A stretch of 64,000 nucleotides of DNA from Pontibacter kalidii (lineage in GTDB: Bacteria; Bacteroidota; Bacteroidia; Cytophagales; Hymenobacteraceae): contig NZ_CP111079.1 in the NCBI RefSeq assembly GCF_026278245.1, forward strand, positions 4,917,020-4,981,019. Reading direction: 5' to 3'. A program made the translations under genes and the position numbers. Of this stretch, positions 26,105 to 33,813 are shown piece by piece (the stretch's first letter is position 1; the number at the start of each line of letters is the position of its first letter). The notes under the pieces were generated by a model. The model searched no databases. It was not told the origin of the DNA and saw only the letters and a list, made by a program, of their open reading frames with translations.

Positions 26105-26139
26105 ACTTGTAGAGACGCAACACCTTGCGTCTCTTTTTT
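26105..26139 (+). terminator. Terminator of the TAGAGACGCA hairpin type
   Basis: AGAGACGCAA-cacc-TTGCGTCTCT (10-bp perfect stem) followed by TTTTTTAT. The stem resembles a TAGAGACGCA repeat seen in many bacterial genomes; a partial relative (GCGTCTCTAC) lies near 26636. Confidence 0.7.
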
Positions 26140-26209
26140 ATGGCTTGTGCATCGTATGGGCAAGGTAAAGCCGTAGCATAAGCTATGAATCTTGATGAAC
26201 TATGTTTAG

Positions 26210-26563
26210 TTAAGGGGTTATGAACTTGTAGTTATACTGTGGAAAGTCGCTGCTGCCATTTAAAGCTTTTATGCTGCTAATAACCTTCTCAAGCTGTTGC
26301 CTTGAGCCTTTCAATGTATACTGTTCATCCTGATATACTACTTCTATTCCTGAAATTAATGCTTCGAAATAGACCAAGCCCCTAAAGTCATATTCATAGT
26401 TAATGATTTGGTTTATTTTTCTTACCTCCCTTAAGATTGATTCATTCACAAAACCGCTGCTCGGGTGCCAGCTGTCACCCAACTCTTTCACTTCAACCTT
26501 GTCTTCTGGTTGAAACAGCTTTAGAAATAGCTTAAGAGGTATGTCTTCTAAAATCAATTTCAT
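26210..26563 (-). CDS. Hypothetical protein, AT-rich gene
   Basis: 117 residues, no signal peptide, not recognised. The DNA is clearly more AT-rich than its neighbours and codon choice differs, which suggests transfer or relaxed selection. The sequence alternates helices and strands (KLILEDIPLKLFLKLFQPED; IEVVYQDEQYTLKGSRQQLEKVISSI). It could be an immunity or accessory protein, but nothing nearby shows that. Confidence 0.55.
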   Translation of the reverse strand: MKLILEDIPLKLFLKLFQPEDKVEVKELGDSWHPSSGFVNESILREVRKINQIINYEYDFRGLVYFEALISGIEVVYQDEQYTLKGSRQQLEKVISSIKALNGSSDFPQYNYKFITP

Positions 26564-26664
26564 ACTTTCGAATTCAGCCCGACAAGGTATAAAGCAGAAG
26601 TATAAGTATAACCCGCAGGAGATGCAAAGTACGGCGCGTCTCTACAATCAGGGCAGAAACCTAC

Positions 26665-27246
26665 CTACAGCTTCATCCAGCGCTGTATCTCCTTTTCGGC
26701 GAATTTCTCATCGCGCCAGCCTACAAACTTGGTGTTCGATGATTTGTTGTAGTTCGAGAACCAGATCTGAAGGATGGCCTTGGCGCCCGGGTAATTCTTG
26801 CTCAGGCTCTCGTAGCTGGTGGCGTCGACCCTGCGCTCGCTTGGCCGCGACGGTACGGCTACAATGATGTGGCGCAGCTCCCCGTAGTTTTCGAGCTGTA
26901 TCAGGCCTACCGGAATCACCTCCATCTCCGTGCCCGGCTCCCGCCGCTCCGCCAGCACCAATACCTCCAGCCCTCTGCCATCTTTGTCTATCTCCGTGGA
27001 AGGTATAAAGCCCAGGTTGCCCGGGTAGGGGAGGAAATCTACCTCACGCTCATGGCCCGCGTTCAGGTCCGGCACAAACTCCCGCTGCTCCCTGTCATAC
27101 ACCAGCCTGCGGGTATTTCCTGCGGGCGTCTCCACCACAGCCTGCAGTTGCTTGTTTGCCGAGTAGGTGGGCAGCTCGGCGTAGTCGGTTTTGCAGGAGG
27201 CCAGGAACAGCAGCAAGGGTAGCAAGTATAAAGTATGGCGTTTCAT
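26665..27246 (-). CDS. Lipoprotein related to soluble inorganic pyrophosphatase, active site altered
   Basis: 193 residues from MKRHTLYLLPLLLFLASC; Cys18 is the lipobox cysteine. The body follows family I pyrophosphatase: VVETPAGNTRRLVYDRE, YPGNLGFIPST, GRGLEVLVL, PGTEMEVIPVGLIQLEN and IIVAVP. The metal-binding aspartates differ: the usual DGDPLD is DGRGLE (89-94), and the later D...D pair falls in NYGELRH. It may therefore be inactive or act on something else in the envelope. The start at 27246 is chosen because the signal peptide begins there. A lipoprotein variant of this family is unusual. Confidence 0.75.
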   Translation of the reverse strand: MKRHTLYLLPLLLFLASCKTDYAELPTYSANKQLQAVVETPAGNTRRLVYDREQREFVPDLNAGHEREVDFLPYPGNLGFIPSTEIDKDGRGLEVLVLAERREPGTEMEVIPVGLIQLENYGELRHIIVAVPSRPSERRVDATSYESLSKNYPGAKAILQIWFSNYNKSSNTKFVGWRDEKFAEKEIQRWMKL

Positions 27247-27340
27247 GGTGCGGAAAAGCTTGAGGTTACACTGCAAATATAAGAAGCGTCGGCGGCAGGG
27301 TAAAGTATGGCTGGCTGCCCAAGTAGAAGTATAGGCACAA

Positions 27341-27371
27341 AAAAAGGAGCCGAGGTCGTCGGCTCCTTTTT
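27341..27371 (-). terminator. Terminator of rplS
   Basis: A 13-bp perfect stem (AAAAAGGAGCCGA and complement) with a 5-nt loop lies after the rplS stop on the minus strand; the descending arm ends in a run of Ts. Confidence 0.8.
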
Positions 27372-27407
27372 GCAAAAACTATGGAAAACTTATGAAAACA
27401 GGTATTC

Positions 27408-27761
27408 TTATCTTCTTTCCTTGATACGAGCCGCCTTGCCCTGAAGCCCTCTCAGGTAGTACAGTCTTGCTCTTCTTACTTTACCTCTTCTTACCAGCTC
27501 GATTTTTTCGATGGAAGGTGAAAGAAGTGGGAAGATACGCTCTAAGCCGATCTGGTTAGATACTTTTCTTACAGTGAACGTTTCTCCGTTTGTGTTCACG
27601 TTCTTACGCTGAATCACAACACCCTGGAACTGCTGAATACGCTCTTTGTTACCCTCACGGATTTTCACGTGAATGTTTATAGTATCACCCGCCTGGAAAG
27701 TTGGGAAAGAGGCGCGCTTGTCAGTAGATTCCTGCTCAATGAATTTAATTAGTTCGCTCAT
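27408..27761 (-). CDS. rplS: Ribosomal protein L19
   Basis: A 117-residue 50S protein at the 30S-50S interface. Family signatures are [73 protein letters not shown] and the basic end KAARIKERR. It is last in the rpsP-rimM-trmD-rplS series. About 170 bp separate it from trmD, and TATCTTTG in that gap suggests an extra promoter of its own. Confidence 0.97.
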   Translation of the reverse strand: MSELIKFIEQESTDKRASFPTFQAGDTINIHVKIREGNKERIQQFQGVVIQRKNVNTNGETFTVRKVSNQIGLERIFPLLSPSIEKIELVRRGKVRRARLYYLRGLQGKAARIKERR

Positions 27762-27805
27762 GATGGCTATGTTCTCTTAAAGTATCTTCTTCAAATTTCG
27801 GACTG

Positions 27806-27813
27806 CAAAGATA
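27806..27813 (-). promoter_or_regulatory. TAnnTTTG -7 box (TATCTTTG) before rplS
   Basis: On the minus strand TATCTTTG lies about 45 bp before the rplS ATG in an AT-rich gap, giving rplS a likely separate promoter. The -33 element is not clear. Confidence 0.5.
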
Positions 27814-27935
27814 TGTAAATATTTATTACATAAGAACATTTGCAGAAAAAAAATATAGTTTCTAGCGGCCACCTCAGCAAAATTTTGCCTATGACCCTCC
27901 TCGTTTCTTTTCCGACCGGCCTTCACCGGTTCTGC

Positions 27936-28613
27936 TTACTCGCTTAGCAGGTCGGGACGGCGCTGTTTGGTGCGCTCCACGGCTTGCTCAAAGCGCCACT
28001 GCTCGATCCTTGGTGTGTCGCCCGACATCAGGATGTCCGGCACTGTGAGGCCTTTGTACTCGGCGGGCCGGGTATACACGGGTGGGGCCAGCAAACCATC
28101 CTGGAAAGAGTCTGTCAGTGCCGAGGTCTCGTCGTTCAGCACACCCGGAATGATGCGGATAATGGCGTCTGCCAGTACGGCTGCACCCAGTTCCCCTCCG
28201 GAGAGTACATAGTCCCCGATGCTGATCTCGTGCGTCACGAAATGCTGCCGTACGCGCTCATCCACACCCTTGTAGTGGCCGCAAAGTATGATCACGTTCT
28301 CCAGCAGCGAAAACTGGTTGACAATGCCCTGGTTCAGCGTCTGTCCGTCCGGCGTCATGTAGATGATGGCATCATACGTTCGCGCGGCCTGCAGTTCCGA
28401 GATGCACTTGTCAATCGGCTCGATCATCATCACCATCCCGGCACCGCCCCCAAAGGCATAGTCATCAATCTGGCCATGCTTGTTTACGGCATACTGGCGC
28501 AGGTCGTGGATGTGGATCTCCACCAGGCCTTTTTGCTGCGCCCGCTTCAGGATAGAATGGCTGAAGGGGCTTTCCAGCAGGTCGGGCTGGCACGTGATGA
28601 TGTCGAAGCGCAT
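27936..28613 (-). CDS. trmD: tRNA (guanine-N1-)-methyltransferase
   Basis: 225 residues of the SPOUT class with a trefoil knot. Motifs: start [79 protein letters not shown] and the C-terminal [27 protein letters not shown]. It methylates G37 of tRNAs and thereby limits frameshifting. Its start codon overlaps the rimM stop by one base (TAATG), so translation is coupled. Confidence 0.97.
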   Translation of the reverse strand: MRFDIITCQPDLLESPFSHSILKRAQQKGLVEIHIHDLRQYAVNKHGQIDDYAFGGGAGMVMMIEPIDKCISELQAARTYDAIIYMTPDGQTLNQGIVNQFSLLENVIILCGHYKGVDERVRQHFVTHEISIGDYVLSGGELGAAVLADAIIRIIPGVLNDETSALTDSFQDGLLAPPVYTRPAEYKGLTVPDILMSGDTPRIEQWRFEQAVERTKQRRPDLLSE

Positions 28614-29200
28614 TATTTTTTCTCCTCCTCAGTGTCCTCTGCGTCAAAGTCATCAGCTTCGTCGGGTCCGGATGGCTGCGTGTATACTTCCAGCAGGCCT
28701 TCCGGCAGGCTCACGTGCAGTTGCTTTGCTTCGTGGTCGGCACGCAGGAAGATCTCATCCATCACCGGTACCAGCATCTCCTGGTCCAGGTACTCCATAA
28801 CCATCAGCTGCTGCTGCGGCAGGTCGTAGAACTCCTTCACAGTACCCAGTGCCCCATGCTGCTCGTCTACCACCTGATAACCGATCACGTCGTGGAAGTA
28901 GAACTGGCCTTCCTCCAACTCAGGTAACTCTCCAAGCGGCAGGTAAAGCGAGGTGTTGCGCAGCGCCTCGGCCTGTTCGATGGTGTTCACATCCTCGAAC
29001 TTGATAATGAAGCGTCCTTTCTGCACCGGCTCCATGGTCGTTATAAAAAAAGGAATCAGTCTTCCCTTTTGCTCCAGGAAAACTGATTCCAGATCTTCAT
29101 AATCTTCGGGGTAGTCTACGTCAAAAAACGCGACCACCTGCCCCTTGGTGCCATGGGTCTTGACGATATAGCCTAATAGGAAGCATTCATCAACATGCAT
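28613..29200 (-). CDS. rimM: 16S rRNA processing protein RimM
   Basis: 195 residues. The N-terminal barrel starts [21 protein letters not shown], and the PRC-barrel part has [40 protein letters not shown] and [30 protein letters not shown]. The last 25 residues are an acidic tail. RimM binds S19 and helps mature the 30S head. It lies between rpsP and trmD as in many bacteria: 11 bp after rpsP and one base overlapping trmD. Confidence 0.95.
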   Translation of the reverse strand: MHVDECFLLGYIVKTHGTKGQVVAFFDVDYPEDYEDLESVFLEQKGRLIPFFITTMEPVQKGRFIIKFEDVNTIEQAEALRNTSLYLPLGELPELEEGQFYFHDVIGYQVVDEQHGALGTVKEFYDLPQQQLMVMEYLDQEMLVPVMDEIFLRADHEAKQLHVSLPEGLLEVYTQPSGPDEADDFDAEDTEEEKK

Positions 29201-29211
29201 GGCACACCAAA

Positions 29212-29760
29212 TTATGCTTGCTCTTCAGTAGACTCGCCTTCACCGCCTTCCGCAGGGGCTTCAGTAGCCTCTTCTGCAGCAGGAGCGTTCGCAGCAGCTT
29301 TCTCAGCCTCACGCTGACGGATAGCCTCTGCACGAGCCTCTTTCACTTTACGCTCAGCCTCCAGAGCGGCTGCACGCTTGGCTTCTTTCTCAGAACCTAC
29401 CTTCTGGCGTTTCTCCTCGATCTTAGCCTCTTTCGTTTCTTTCCACTCGTTAAAACGAGCATCAGCAGTTTCCTGAGAGATGGCGCCTTTCGCAACACCG
29501 ATCTGCAGGTGTTTCTTGAACAGGATGCCTCTGTAAGAAAGCATAGCTTTTACGGTGTCAGTTGGCTGTGCACCGTTCATTACCCACTGGAACGCCTTGT
29601 CTTCGTTGAAGTCGATGAAGGCTGGAACAGTGTTCGGGTTGTAAGTACCCAGTTTCTCGATAAATTTACCATCACGTGGTGCTCGAGCGTCTGCTACTAC
29701 GATATCGTAGATAGCGGCTTTCTTGCGGCCTCTGCGGGCCAGTCTGATTTTTACTGCCAT
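29212..29760 (-). CDS. rpsP: Ribosomal protein S16 with long C-terminal extension
   Basis: 182 residues. The first 80 are canonical S16 ([62 protein letters not shown]). The rest is a charged helical tail ([20 protein letters not shown] onward) ending in an acidic, Ala/Glu-rich segment ([20 protein letters not shown]). Such tails are common in Bacteroidota S16. It is the first gene of the translation operon; a TAATTTTG box and a leader stem-loop lie upstream. Confidence 0.96.
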   Translation of the reverse strand: MAVKIRLARRGRKKAAIYDIVVADARAPRDGKFIEKLGTYNPNTVPAFIDFNEDKAFQWVMNGAQPTDTVKAMLSYRGILFKKHLQIGVAKGAISQETADARFNEWKETKEAKIEEKRQKVGSEKEAKRAAALEAERKVKEARAEAIRQREAEKAAANAPAAEEATEAPAEGGEGESTEEQA

Positions 29761-29781
29761 TTTAAAATGTGTTTTTTCAGT

Positions 29782-29799
29782 CGGCGGAACCCGTCCGCC
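29782..29799 (-). promoter_or_regulatory. Stem-loop in the rpsP leader
   Basis: GGCGGA-acccg-TCCGCC forms a compact GC-rich hairpin in the short leader between the TAATTTTG box (29814-29821) and the rpsP ATG. It could be a site for ribosomal-protein feedback; no test is possible here. Confidence 0.35.
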
Positions 29800-29813
29800 A
29801 GTTTTTAGAACCG

Positions 29814-29821
29814 CAAAATTA
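29814..29821 (-). promoter_or_regulatory. TAnnTTTG -7 box (TAATTTTG) for the rpsP operon
   Basis: An exact -7 match on the minus strand, about 54 bp upstream of the rpsP ATG. No strong -33 motif is seen. Confidence 0.5.
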
Positions 29822-29929
29822 GGGAAATAATTTCTGATTATCTATAGCCCTCTGTTATTTATTAATGACTTGTGCCTCAGTGATAAGTATAAAGCCTAGA
29901 TAGCGATTTACAGGCAGTCTTGTTTTGGC

Positions 29930-30085
29930 CATTTTTAGCAGGGGTTTGCTGCTTTGTGCGCTTCTGTACTGGTGTGGTTGTAAAGCGACTGGCCGGAATT
30001 TATCCTTCCGGTCTATACTTTCATAGCCGCTGCTTACCGCAACTGGACACAAACTATACTTACCTACCACTGCTGATCCTGCAGT
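29930..30085. repeat. Variable flank of repeat copy C
   Basis: Non-coding. It includes a CCGGAA..TTCCGG hairpin near 29993-30020 followed by CTATACTT, then AGCCGCTGCTTACCGCAACT and ACACAAACTATACTTAC. These correspond to the reverse complement of the AAGTATAGCTTGTGTC and GGAAGCAGCGG blocks in copy A. Confidence 0.55.
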
Positions 30086-30290
30086 CTTACAACCTGCTCG
30101 TTTCATTTCTGGCTTTGGCTCCCTCCAGCCCGGGAGGGCTCGTCCTGGGGTAGGGGCCCTCGATAAGGGCATCGCGCTGTCTATTGAAGCTGCTCCTCGC
30201 TGGCGCTCCGGGCTGCTGAGCAAGCTCAGCACCGCAACAATAGAAGGCGCTCAACCCAAGGACTGGGATCAGTTCGATAGCCGCTGCTGA
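30086..30290 (+). repeat. Mosaic intergenic repeat, copy C core
   Basis: Carries GCTCGTTTCATTTCTGGCTT, CCAGCCCGGGAGGGCTCGTC, GGCATCGCGCTGTCTATTGA, GCTGCTGAGCAAGCTCAGCA and AAGGCGCTCAACCCAAGGAC ending TTCGATAGCCGCTGC. The block from the ATCGCGCTGTCTATTG motif through ACAATAGAAGGCGCTCA is nearly identical to copy D (45085-45170). Confidence 0.8.
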
Positions 30291-30379
30291 CGAAGCCTCA
30301 GCCAAGTCCCCCTTTGAAGGGGATAGGGGGATGTTAATCTTCTGCAGACGATTCCTCTACTAGGAGGAGTAGCAAGCAT
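30291..30379. other. End of the copy C spacer
   Basis: Includes CCCCCTTTGAAGGGGATAGG (30308), another short GC-rich inverted block of the type seen at 16417. No gene. Confidence 0.4.
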
Positions 30380-30410
30380 AAAAAAGCCCTCCGCAGTGGG
30401 AGGGCTTTCA
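30380..30410 (-). terminator. Terminator of the desaturase gene
   Basis: A 10-bp perfect stem (AAAGCCCTCC and complement) with a 6-nt loop, followed on the minus strand by a T-run, lies just past the desaturase stop. Confidence 0.8.
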
Positions 30411-30417
30411 AGTATGA

Positions 30418-31188
30418 TTAAGCGTTGGCTTTTACTCTTGGAGGCTTGGCAGCCTTTACTTTCACAGGCTTCAGCTTGATAATGCTTAGCTTGTCGAGCG
30501 TCCAGATCACCGGCCAGGTAGGGTCCACCTCCCACCATTTCACACCGAAGTTCACGCGGTTAGGCAGCTTGTGGTGGTTGTTTTGGAACAACTCGCCGCC
30601 CGTCAGGAAGTCAAAGAAAAGTGAGTTTCTGGATTTGTCGTTGTTGTCGAAGTTCTGATAGCCATACTTGTGGCCGCTCCAGTTCACGATGGCGCCGTGC
30701 ACCGGGCCCATCAAAAAGTGTAGCGGCAGCAACAGGAACATCCACCACTGCGTGGCAAAGGCGATGTAGAACAGCACATAACCTACACCCCAGCCAATGC
30801 GGGAGAAGTAAGAGTCTCCGATTCTTTCCAGCAGCGGCCACACCGGGTAGTTGCCTTCGAAGCGGCGCTCCGGCTCCACGCGGTTGTTGAGCACGTTGTT
30901 GTAAATCTCCTTAGTCTTCCACATCATCGTGAAGGCGTTGTTGGAGAAGTGCGGCGAGTGTGGGTCGCGCTCCGTATCGGAGAAGGCGTGGTGCATGCGG
31001 TGCAGGATAGCGTAAGCGCGCGGCGACAGGAACGAGGAGCCCTGCGCGATGTAAGTGAGCAGGTAAAATGCTTTCTCCCAGAACGGGTTCATGGTAAACA
31101 TTTTATGTGCTGCGTAGCGGTGCAGGTAAAAGGTCTGCACAAAAAGCGACAGGTACCAGTGCACCACAAAAAAGATAAGTATGGCCAT
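30418..31188 (-). CDS. Acyl-CoA/fatty-acid desaturase (membrane di-iron type)
   Basis: 256 residues. The three histidine boxes that hold the di-iron centre are present: HRYAAH (HxxxxH, about 23-28), HRMHH (HxxHH, about 63-67) and NNHHKLPNR near 205. Membrane segments flank them (MAILIFFVVHWYLSLFVQTF; GYVLFYIAFATQWWMFLLLPLHFLMG). It should insert a cis double bond in membrane acyl chains. The C-terminal tail is basic (KPVKVKAAKPPRVKANA). A TAGCTTTG box lies 78 bp upstream; it is monocistronic. Confidence 0.9.
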   Translation of the reverse strand: MAILIFFVVHWYLSLFVQTFYLHRYAAHKMFTMNPFWEKAFYLLTYIAQGSSFLSPRAYAILHRMHHAFSDTERDPHSPHFSNNAFTMMWKTKEIYNNVLNNRVEPERRFEGNYPVWPLLERIGDSYFSRIGWGVGYVLFYIAFATQWWMFLLLPLHFLMGPVHGAIVNWSGHKYGYQNFDNNDKSRNSLFFDFLTGGELFQNNHHKLPNRVNFGVKWWEVDPTWPVIWTLDKLSIIKLKPVKVKAAKPPRVKANA

Positions 31189-31265
31189 TAATGTATCGGG
31201 TATAAAGTGATTTGATTCTTCTCCTGCGGCAGTAAACGCGCTTTAAAAACACGCCTTGCTATACG

Positions 31266-31273
31266 CAAAGCTA
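31266..31273 (-). promoter_or_regulatory. TAnnTTTG -7 box (TAGCTTTG) before the desaturase
   Basis: An exact -7 match on the minus strand, about 78 bp before the ATG. The -33 element is not evident. Confidence 0.45.
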
Positions 31274-31353
31274 CAACACGAAATTAAAAGTAAAATAGTA
31301 ATGGTGGGGTAAAAGTTCAGAAACTGATGAAGATCATCTTTTCTGTATGCCTC

Positions 31354-32055
31354 TTAGGAGCAACAGCCATCGTCGCAGGAGCTGTTCAGGTCTGAAGTCT
31401 TGGCTTTCTCCCAGGCCTCTTTCCCCTCTTTGTAGGCAAAATACGCGATGCCCGCCGAGCCGATCAGGTCAACATAGCCGATATGGAAAAGCTCATACAG
31501 GCCGCTGGCCAGCAGAAGTATAACCGACAGCTGCAGGCAGGCCCTGGTGCAATGTGCGTCCGCGATAATCGGGGCAGAGTTCAGTTTGTTGCCAACGTCT
31601 AGTTTATACCGCATCAGAAAGAACATGGTAAAGATGGAAATGAGGGAAACGATGATGCCTACTACCGTAGTTTCCGGTTGCGCCCCCTGTATGGCTTTTA
31701 AAGCGCTGCCGACTATCAGGCTTGCTGCCAGCAGGAAAAAGCTGGTTCCGGTAATCTTCAGCGCCTGCCTCTCAAATCTGTCGCGTTGCTGCAAGGGGCG
31801 CTGCCGCATGCGCCACACCATGTGCGCAATACCCACGCCTGAGATTACCTCTACAAAGCTGTCCAAACCGAAGCCTAACAGGGAGAGGGTGTCATCCTCC
31901 AAGCCAAAGTATACTGATACCAGCCCTTCAGCCAGGTTGTAGATAATAGTGATGATACTAAGTATGAAGGCTGCCTGTAGTAGCCTTGAGACGGTTGCCA
32001 GGGACTCTCGCTCCCTAAACCCGGTTTCTGATGTTTCCGTTTGCGGATTGGTCAT
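31354..32055 (-). CDS. Cation diffusion facilitator-like transporter
   Basis: 233 residues from MTNPQTETSE; a start 15 codons earlier is less likely. About five or six membrane segments. The pattern GLDSFVEVISGVGIAHMVWRM and, later, ADAHCTRACLQLSVILLLASGLYE resembles the metal-binding D/H pairs of the CDF family. The C-terminus ends in a Cys-rich tail, SSCDDGCCS, that could bind a soft metal. It should export Zn or another divalent cation from the cytoplasm. It ends short of a typical CDF cytoplasmic domain. The RluA gene lies on the same strand 51 bp upstream. Confidence 0.75.
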   Translation of the reverse strand: MTNPQTETSETGFRERESLATVSRLLQAAFILSIITIIYNLAEGLVSVYFGLEDDTLSLLGFGLDSFVEVISGVGIAHMVWRMRQRPLQQRDRFERQALKITGTSFFLLAASLIVGSALKAIQGAQPETTVVGIIVSLISIFTMFFLMRYKLDVGNKLNSAPIIADAHCTRACLQLSVILLLASGLYELFHIGYVDLIGSAGIAYFAYKEGKEAWEKAKTSDLNSSCDDGCCS

Positions 32056-32106
32056 AAGCAGGTAACGTATCCGGGGGCAAAATAGCTCCGTTAAGTGCAA
32101 CCTTGG

Positions 32107-32778
32107 TTACTTGAACGGGGCCCACACGGGCGCGGCAGGGGGCGGGGCACTTACTGTAACCTGTGTCTTTAGCGTGGGGTGCGTAAACTGCAGCCGGCGG
32201 GCGTGCAGGGCGATACTTTTGTCTGGAAGCGGTTGGGAAGCGCCATACTTTAGATCGCCTAGTATAGGGCAGCGCATGGAAGACAACTGCACCCGTATCT
32301 GGTGTGGTCTGCCGGTGATGGGGTTTACCTCCAGCAGAAACTTGCCCTGTTGCGTGCTCAGTAGTTTGTAGTTAAGCTCGGAGCGGGAGCCGGCGGTGTT
32401 CTCTTTGGCGTAAGCTTTGGTTATGTTGCGGGAGCTGTCTTTCACGAGCCAGTGCACCAGGGTGCCCTGCTCCTGCTGCGGGCGGTTTTGGACCACAGCC
32501 CAATAGGTTTTAGTGGTTTTCTTGCTGCGGAAGAGCTCGTTCAGACGCGCCAGGGCCTTGGAGGTTTTGGCCAGTAGCACTACACCACTCACGGGCCTGT
32601 CGAGGCGGTGCACCACGCCTATAAAGACATTACCCGGCTTGTTATACTTCTCCCTGATGTACTCTTTCGCCAGGTCGGCCAGCGTTACGTCGCCTGTCTC
32701 GTCGCCATGCACCAGCAGGCCCGCAGGCTTGTTTACCGCCAGCACATGGTTATCCTCAAAAAGTACTTCTATACTCAT
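32107..32778 (-). CDS. RluA family pseudouridine synthase
   Basis: 223 residues. The catalytic motif HRLDRPVSGVVLLAKTSKA (about 58-76) contains the active-site Asp. The N-terminal VLFEDNHVLAVNKPAGLLVHGDE and the C-terminal VNPITGRPHQIRVQLSSMRCPILGD are standard. No S4 domain is present, so it is the short RluA/RluC catalytic form. It makes pseudouridine in rRNA or tRNA; the site is unknown. Confidence 0.92.
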   Translation of the reverse strand: MSIEVLFEDNHVLAVNKPAGLLVHGDETGDVTLADLAKEYIREKYNKPGNVFIGVVHRLDRPVSGVVLLAKTSKALARLNELFRSKKTTKTYWAVVQNRPQQEQGTLVHWLVKDSSRNITKAYAKENTAGSRSELNYKLLSTQQGKFLLEVNPITGRPHQIRVQLSSMRCPILGDLKYGASQPLPDKSIALHARRLQFTHPTLKTQVTVSAPPPAAPVWAPFK

Positions 32779-32878
32779 AAGTATAAGTCAGGGAGTAGTA
32801 AGAAGGAATAAGTATAAAGTGTAGATACGGATAGGGAAATATGTTAGAAAGCTGGAAGGCTATACTTCAAAAATGTGT

Positions 32879-32915
32879 CAAAGCATAACTTTCTAACTCT
32901 TTAACTCCTAAACTT
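32879..32915. repeat. Low-complexity AACTTTCTAACTCTTTAACTCC tract
   Basis: This is the reverse complement of the GTTAGAGAG-type tract; it abuts the panB stop codon on the minus strand. It is the same family as 107, 5735, 7836 and 54702. Confidence 0.6.
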
Positions 32916-33733
32916 TAGTACGCTTCCTTCTCGCTCGGGAAGTCCTTGCTCTTTACATCCTTTACATAGTTCTGAACCGCATCCGTCATGATGCTGTGCA
33001 GGTCAGCATAGCGGCGCAGGAAGCGCGGCTTAAACTCTTTATTGATGCCCAGCATGTCGTGCACCACCAGCACCTGCCCATCCACGTGCGGGCCAGCGCC
33101 TATGCCGATGATCGGAATCTGTAGCGTCTCTGCTACACGCTTGGCCAACTCTGAGGGGATCTTCTCCAGAACGATAGAGAAACAACCTAGCTCCTGCAGC
33201 AGCAGCGCATCGTCAATCAGTTTCTGCGCCTCTGCCTCCTCTTTGGCGCGCACAGTATAGGTGCCGAACTTATAAATAGACTGCGGCGTAAGGCCCAGGT
33301 GGCCCATCACCGGCACGCCCGCGCTAAGGATACGCGTAATAGATTCCTTTATCTCGGCGCCACCCTCCAGCTTTATGCCATGCGCCCCGGACTCCTTCAT
33401 GATGCGGATCGTGGAACGCAGCGCCTCCGAAGAATTTCCCTGGTATGACCCGAAAGGCAGATCCACCACCACAAAAGCCCTGCTCACCCCTCTTATAACG
33501 GAAGAGGCATGGTAGATCATCTGGTCCAGCGTAATGGGCAGCGTGGTCTCGTGGCCCGCCATTACGTTAGAGGCAGAGTCGCCTACCAACAGCACGTCTA
33601 CCCCGGCGGCGTCTAGGATAGTGGCCATGGAGTAATCGTAGGCGGTAAGCATGGAGATCTTCTCGCCACGCTCCTTCATGTTCTGTAACTGGTGCGTGGT
33701 AACTTTCTTTATATCGTTTTTGTGTACAGACAT
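32915..33733 (-). CDS. panB: 3-methyl-2-oxobutanoate hydroxymethyltransferase (ketopantoate)
   Basis: 272 residues; a TIM-barrel enzyme of pantothenate/CoA synthesis that transfers a hydroxymethyl group from methylene-THF to ketoisovalerate. Motifs: [79 protein letters not shown] and [22 protein letters not shown]. Length is normal. No other pan genes are in the window. TAGCTTTA upstream is one base off a -7 box. Confidence 0.95.
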   Translation of the reverse strand: MSVHKNDIKKVTTHQLQNMKERGEKISMLTAYDYSMATILDAAGVDVLLVGDSASNVMAGHETTLPITLDQMIYHASSVIRGVSRAFVVVDLPFGSYQGNSSEALRSTIRIMKESGAHGIKLEGGAEIKESITRILSAGVPVMGHLGLTPQSIYKFGTYTVRAKEEAEAQKLIDDALLLQELGCFSIVLEKIPSELAKRVAETLQIPIIGIGAGPHVDGQVLVVHDMLGINKEFKPRFLRRYADLHSIMTDAVQNYVKDVKSKDFPSEKEAY

Positions 33734-33784
33734 GGCTCTTGGTGGATTTAGATTGTAAAGCTATAAAATCTAGAAACAAAAACA

Positions 33785-33803
33785 GCCACCTTTTGTTGGT
33801 GGC
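33785..33803 (-). terminator. Likely terminator of lptD
   Basis: GCCACC-ttttgtt-GGTGGC, followed on the minus strand by TGTTTTTGTTTC, lies 12 bp past the lptD stop. Confidence 0.55.
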
Positions 33804-33813
33804 CGTCCTGGTT

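Noticed and set aside
29855..30538. Overlapping minus-strand frames in the copy C spacer, with peptides similar to ones in copy D (e.g. FYCCGAELAQQPG)
   Set aside because: The peptides match because the DNA repeats match. Starts, ends and frames differ between copies, and no ribosome site or domain is seen.
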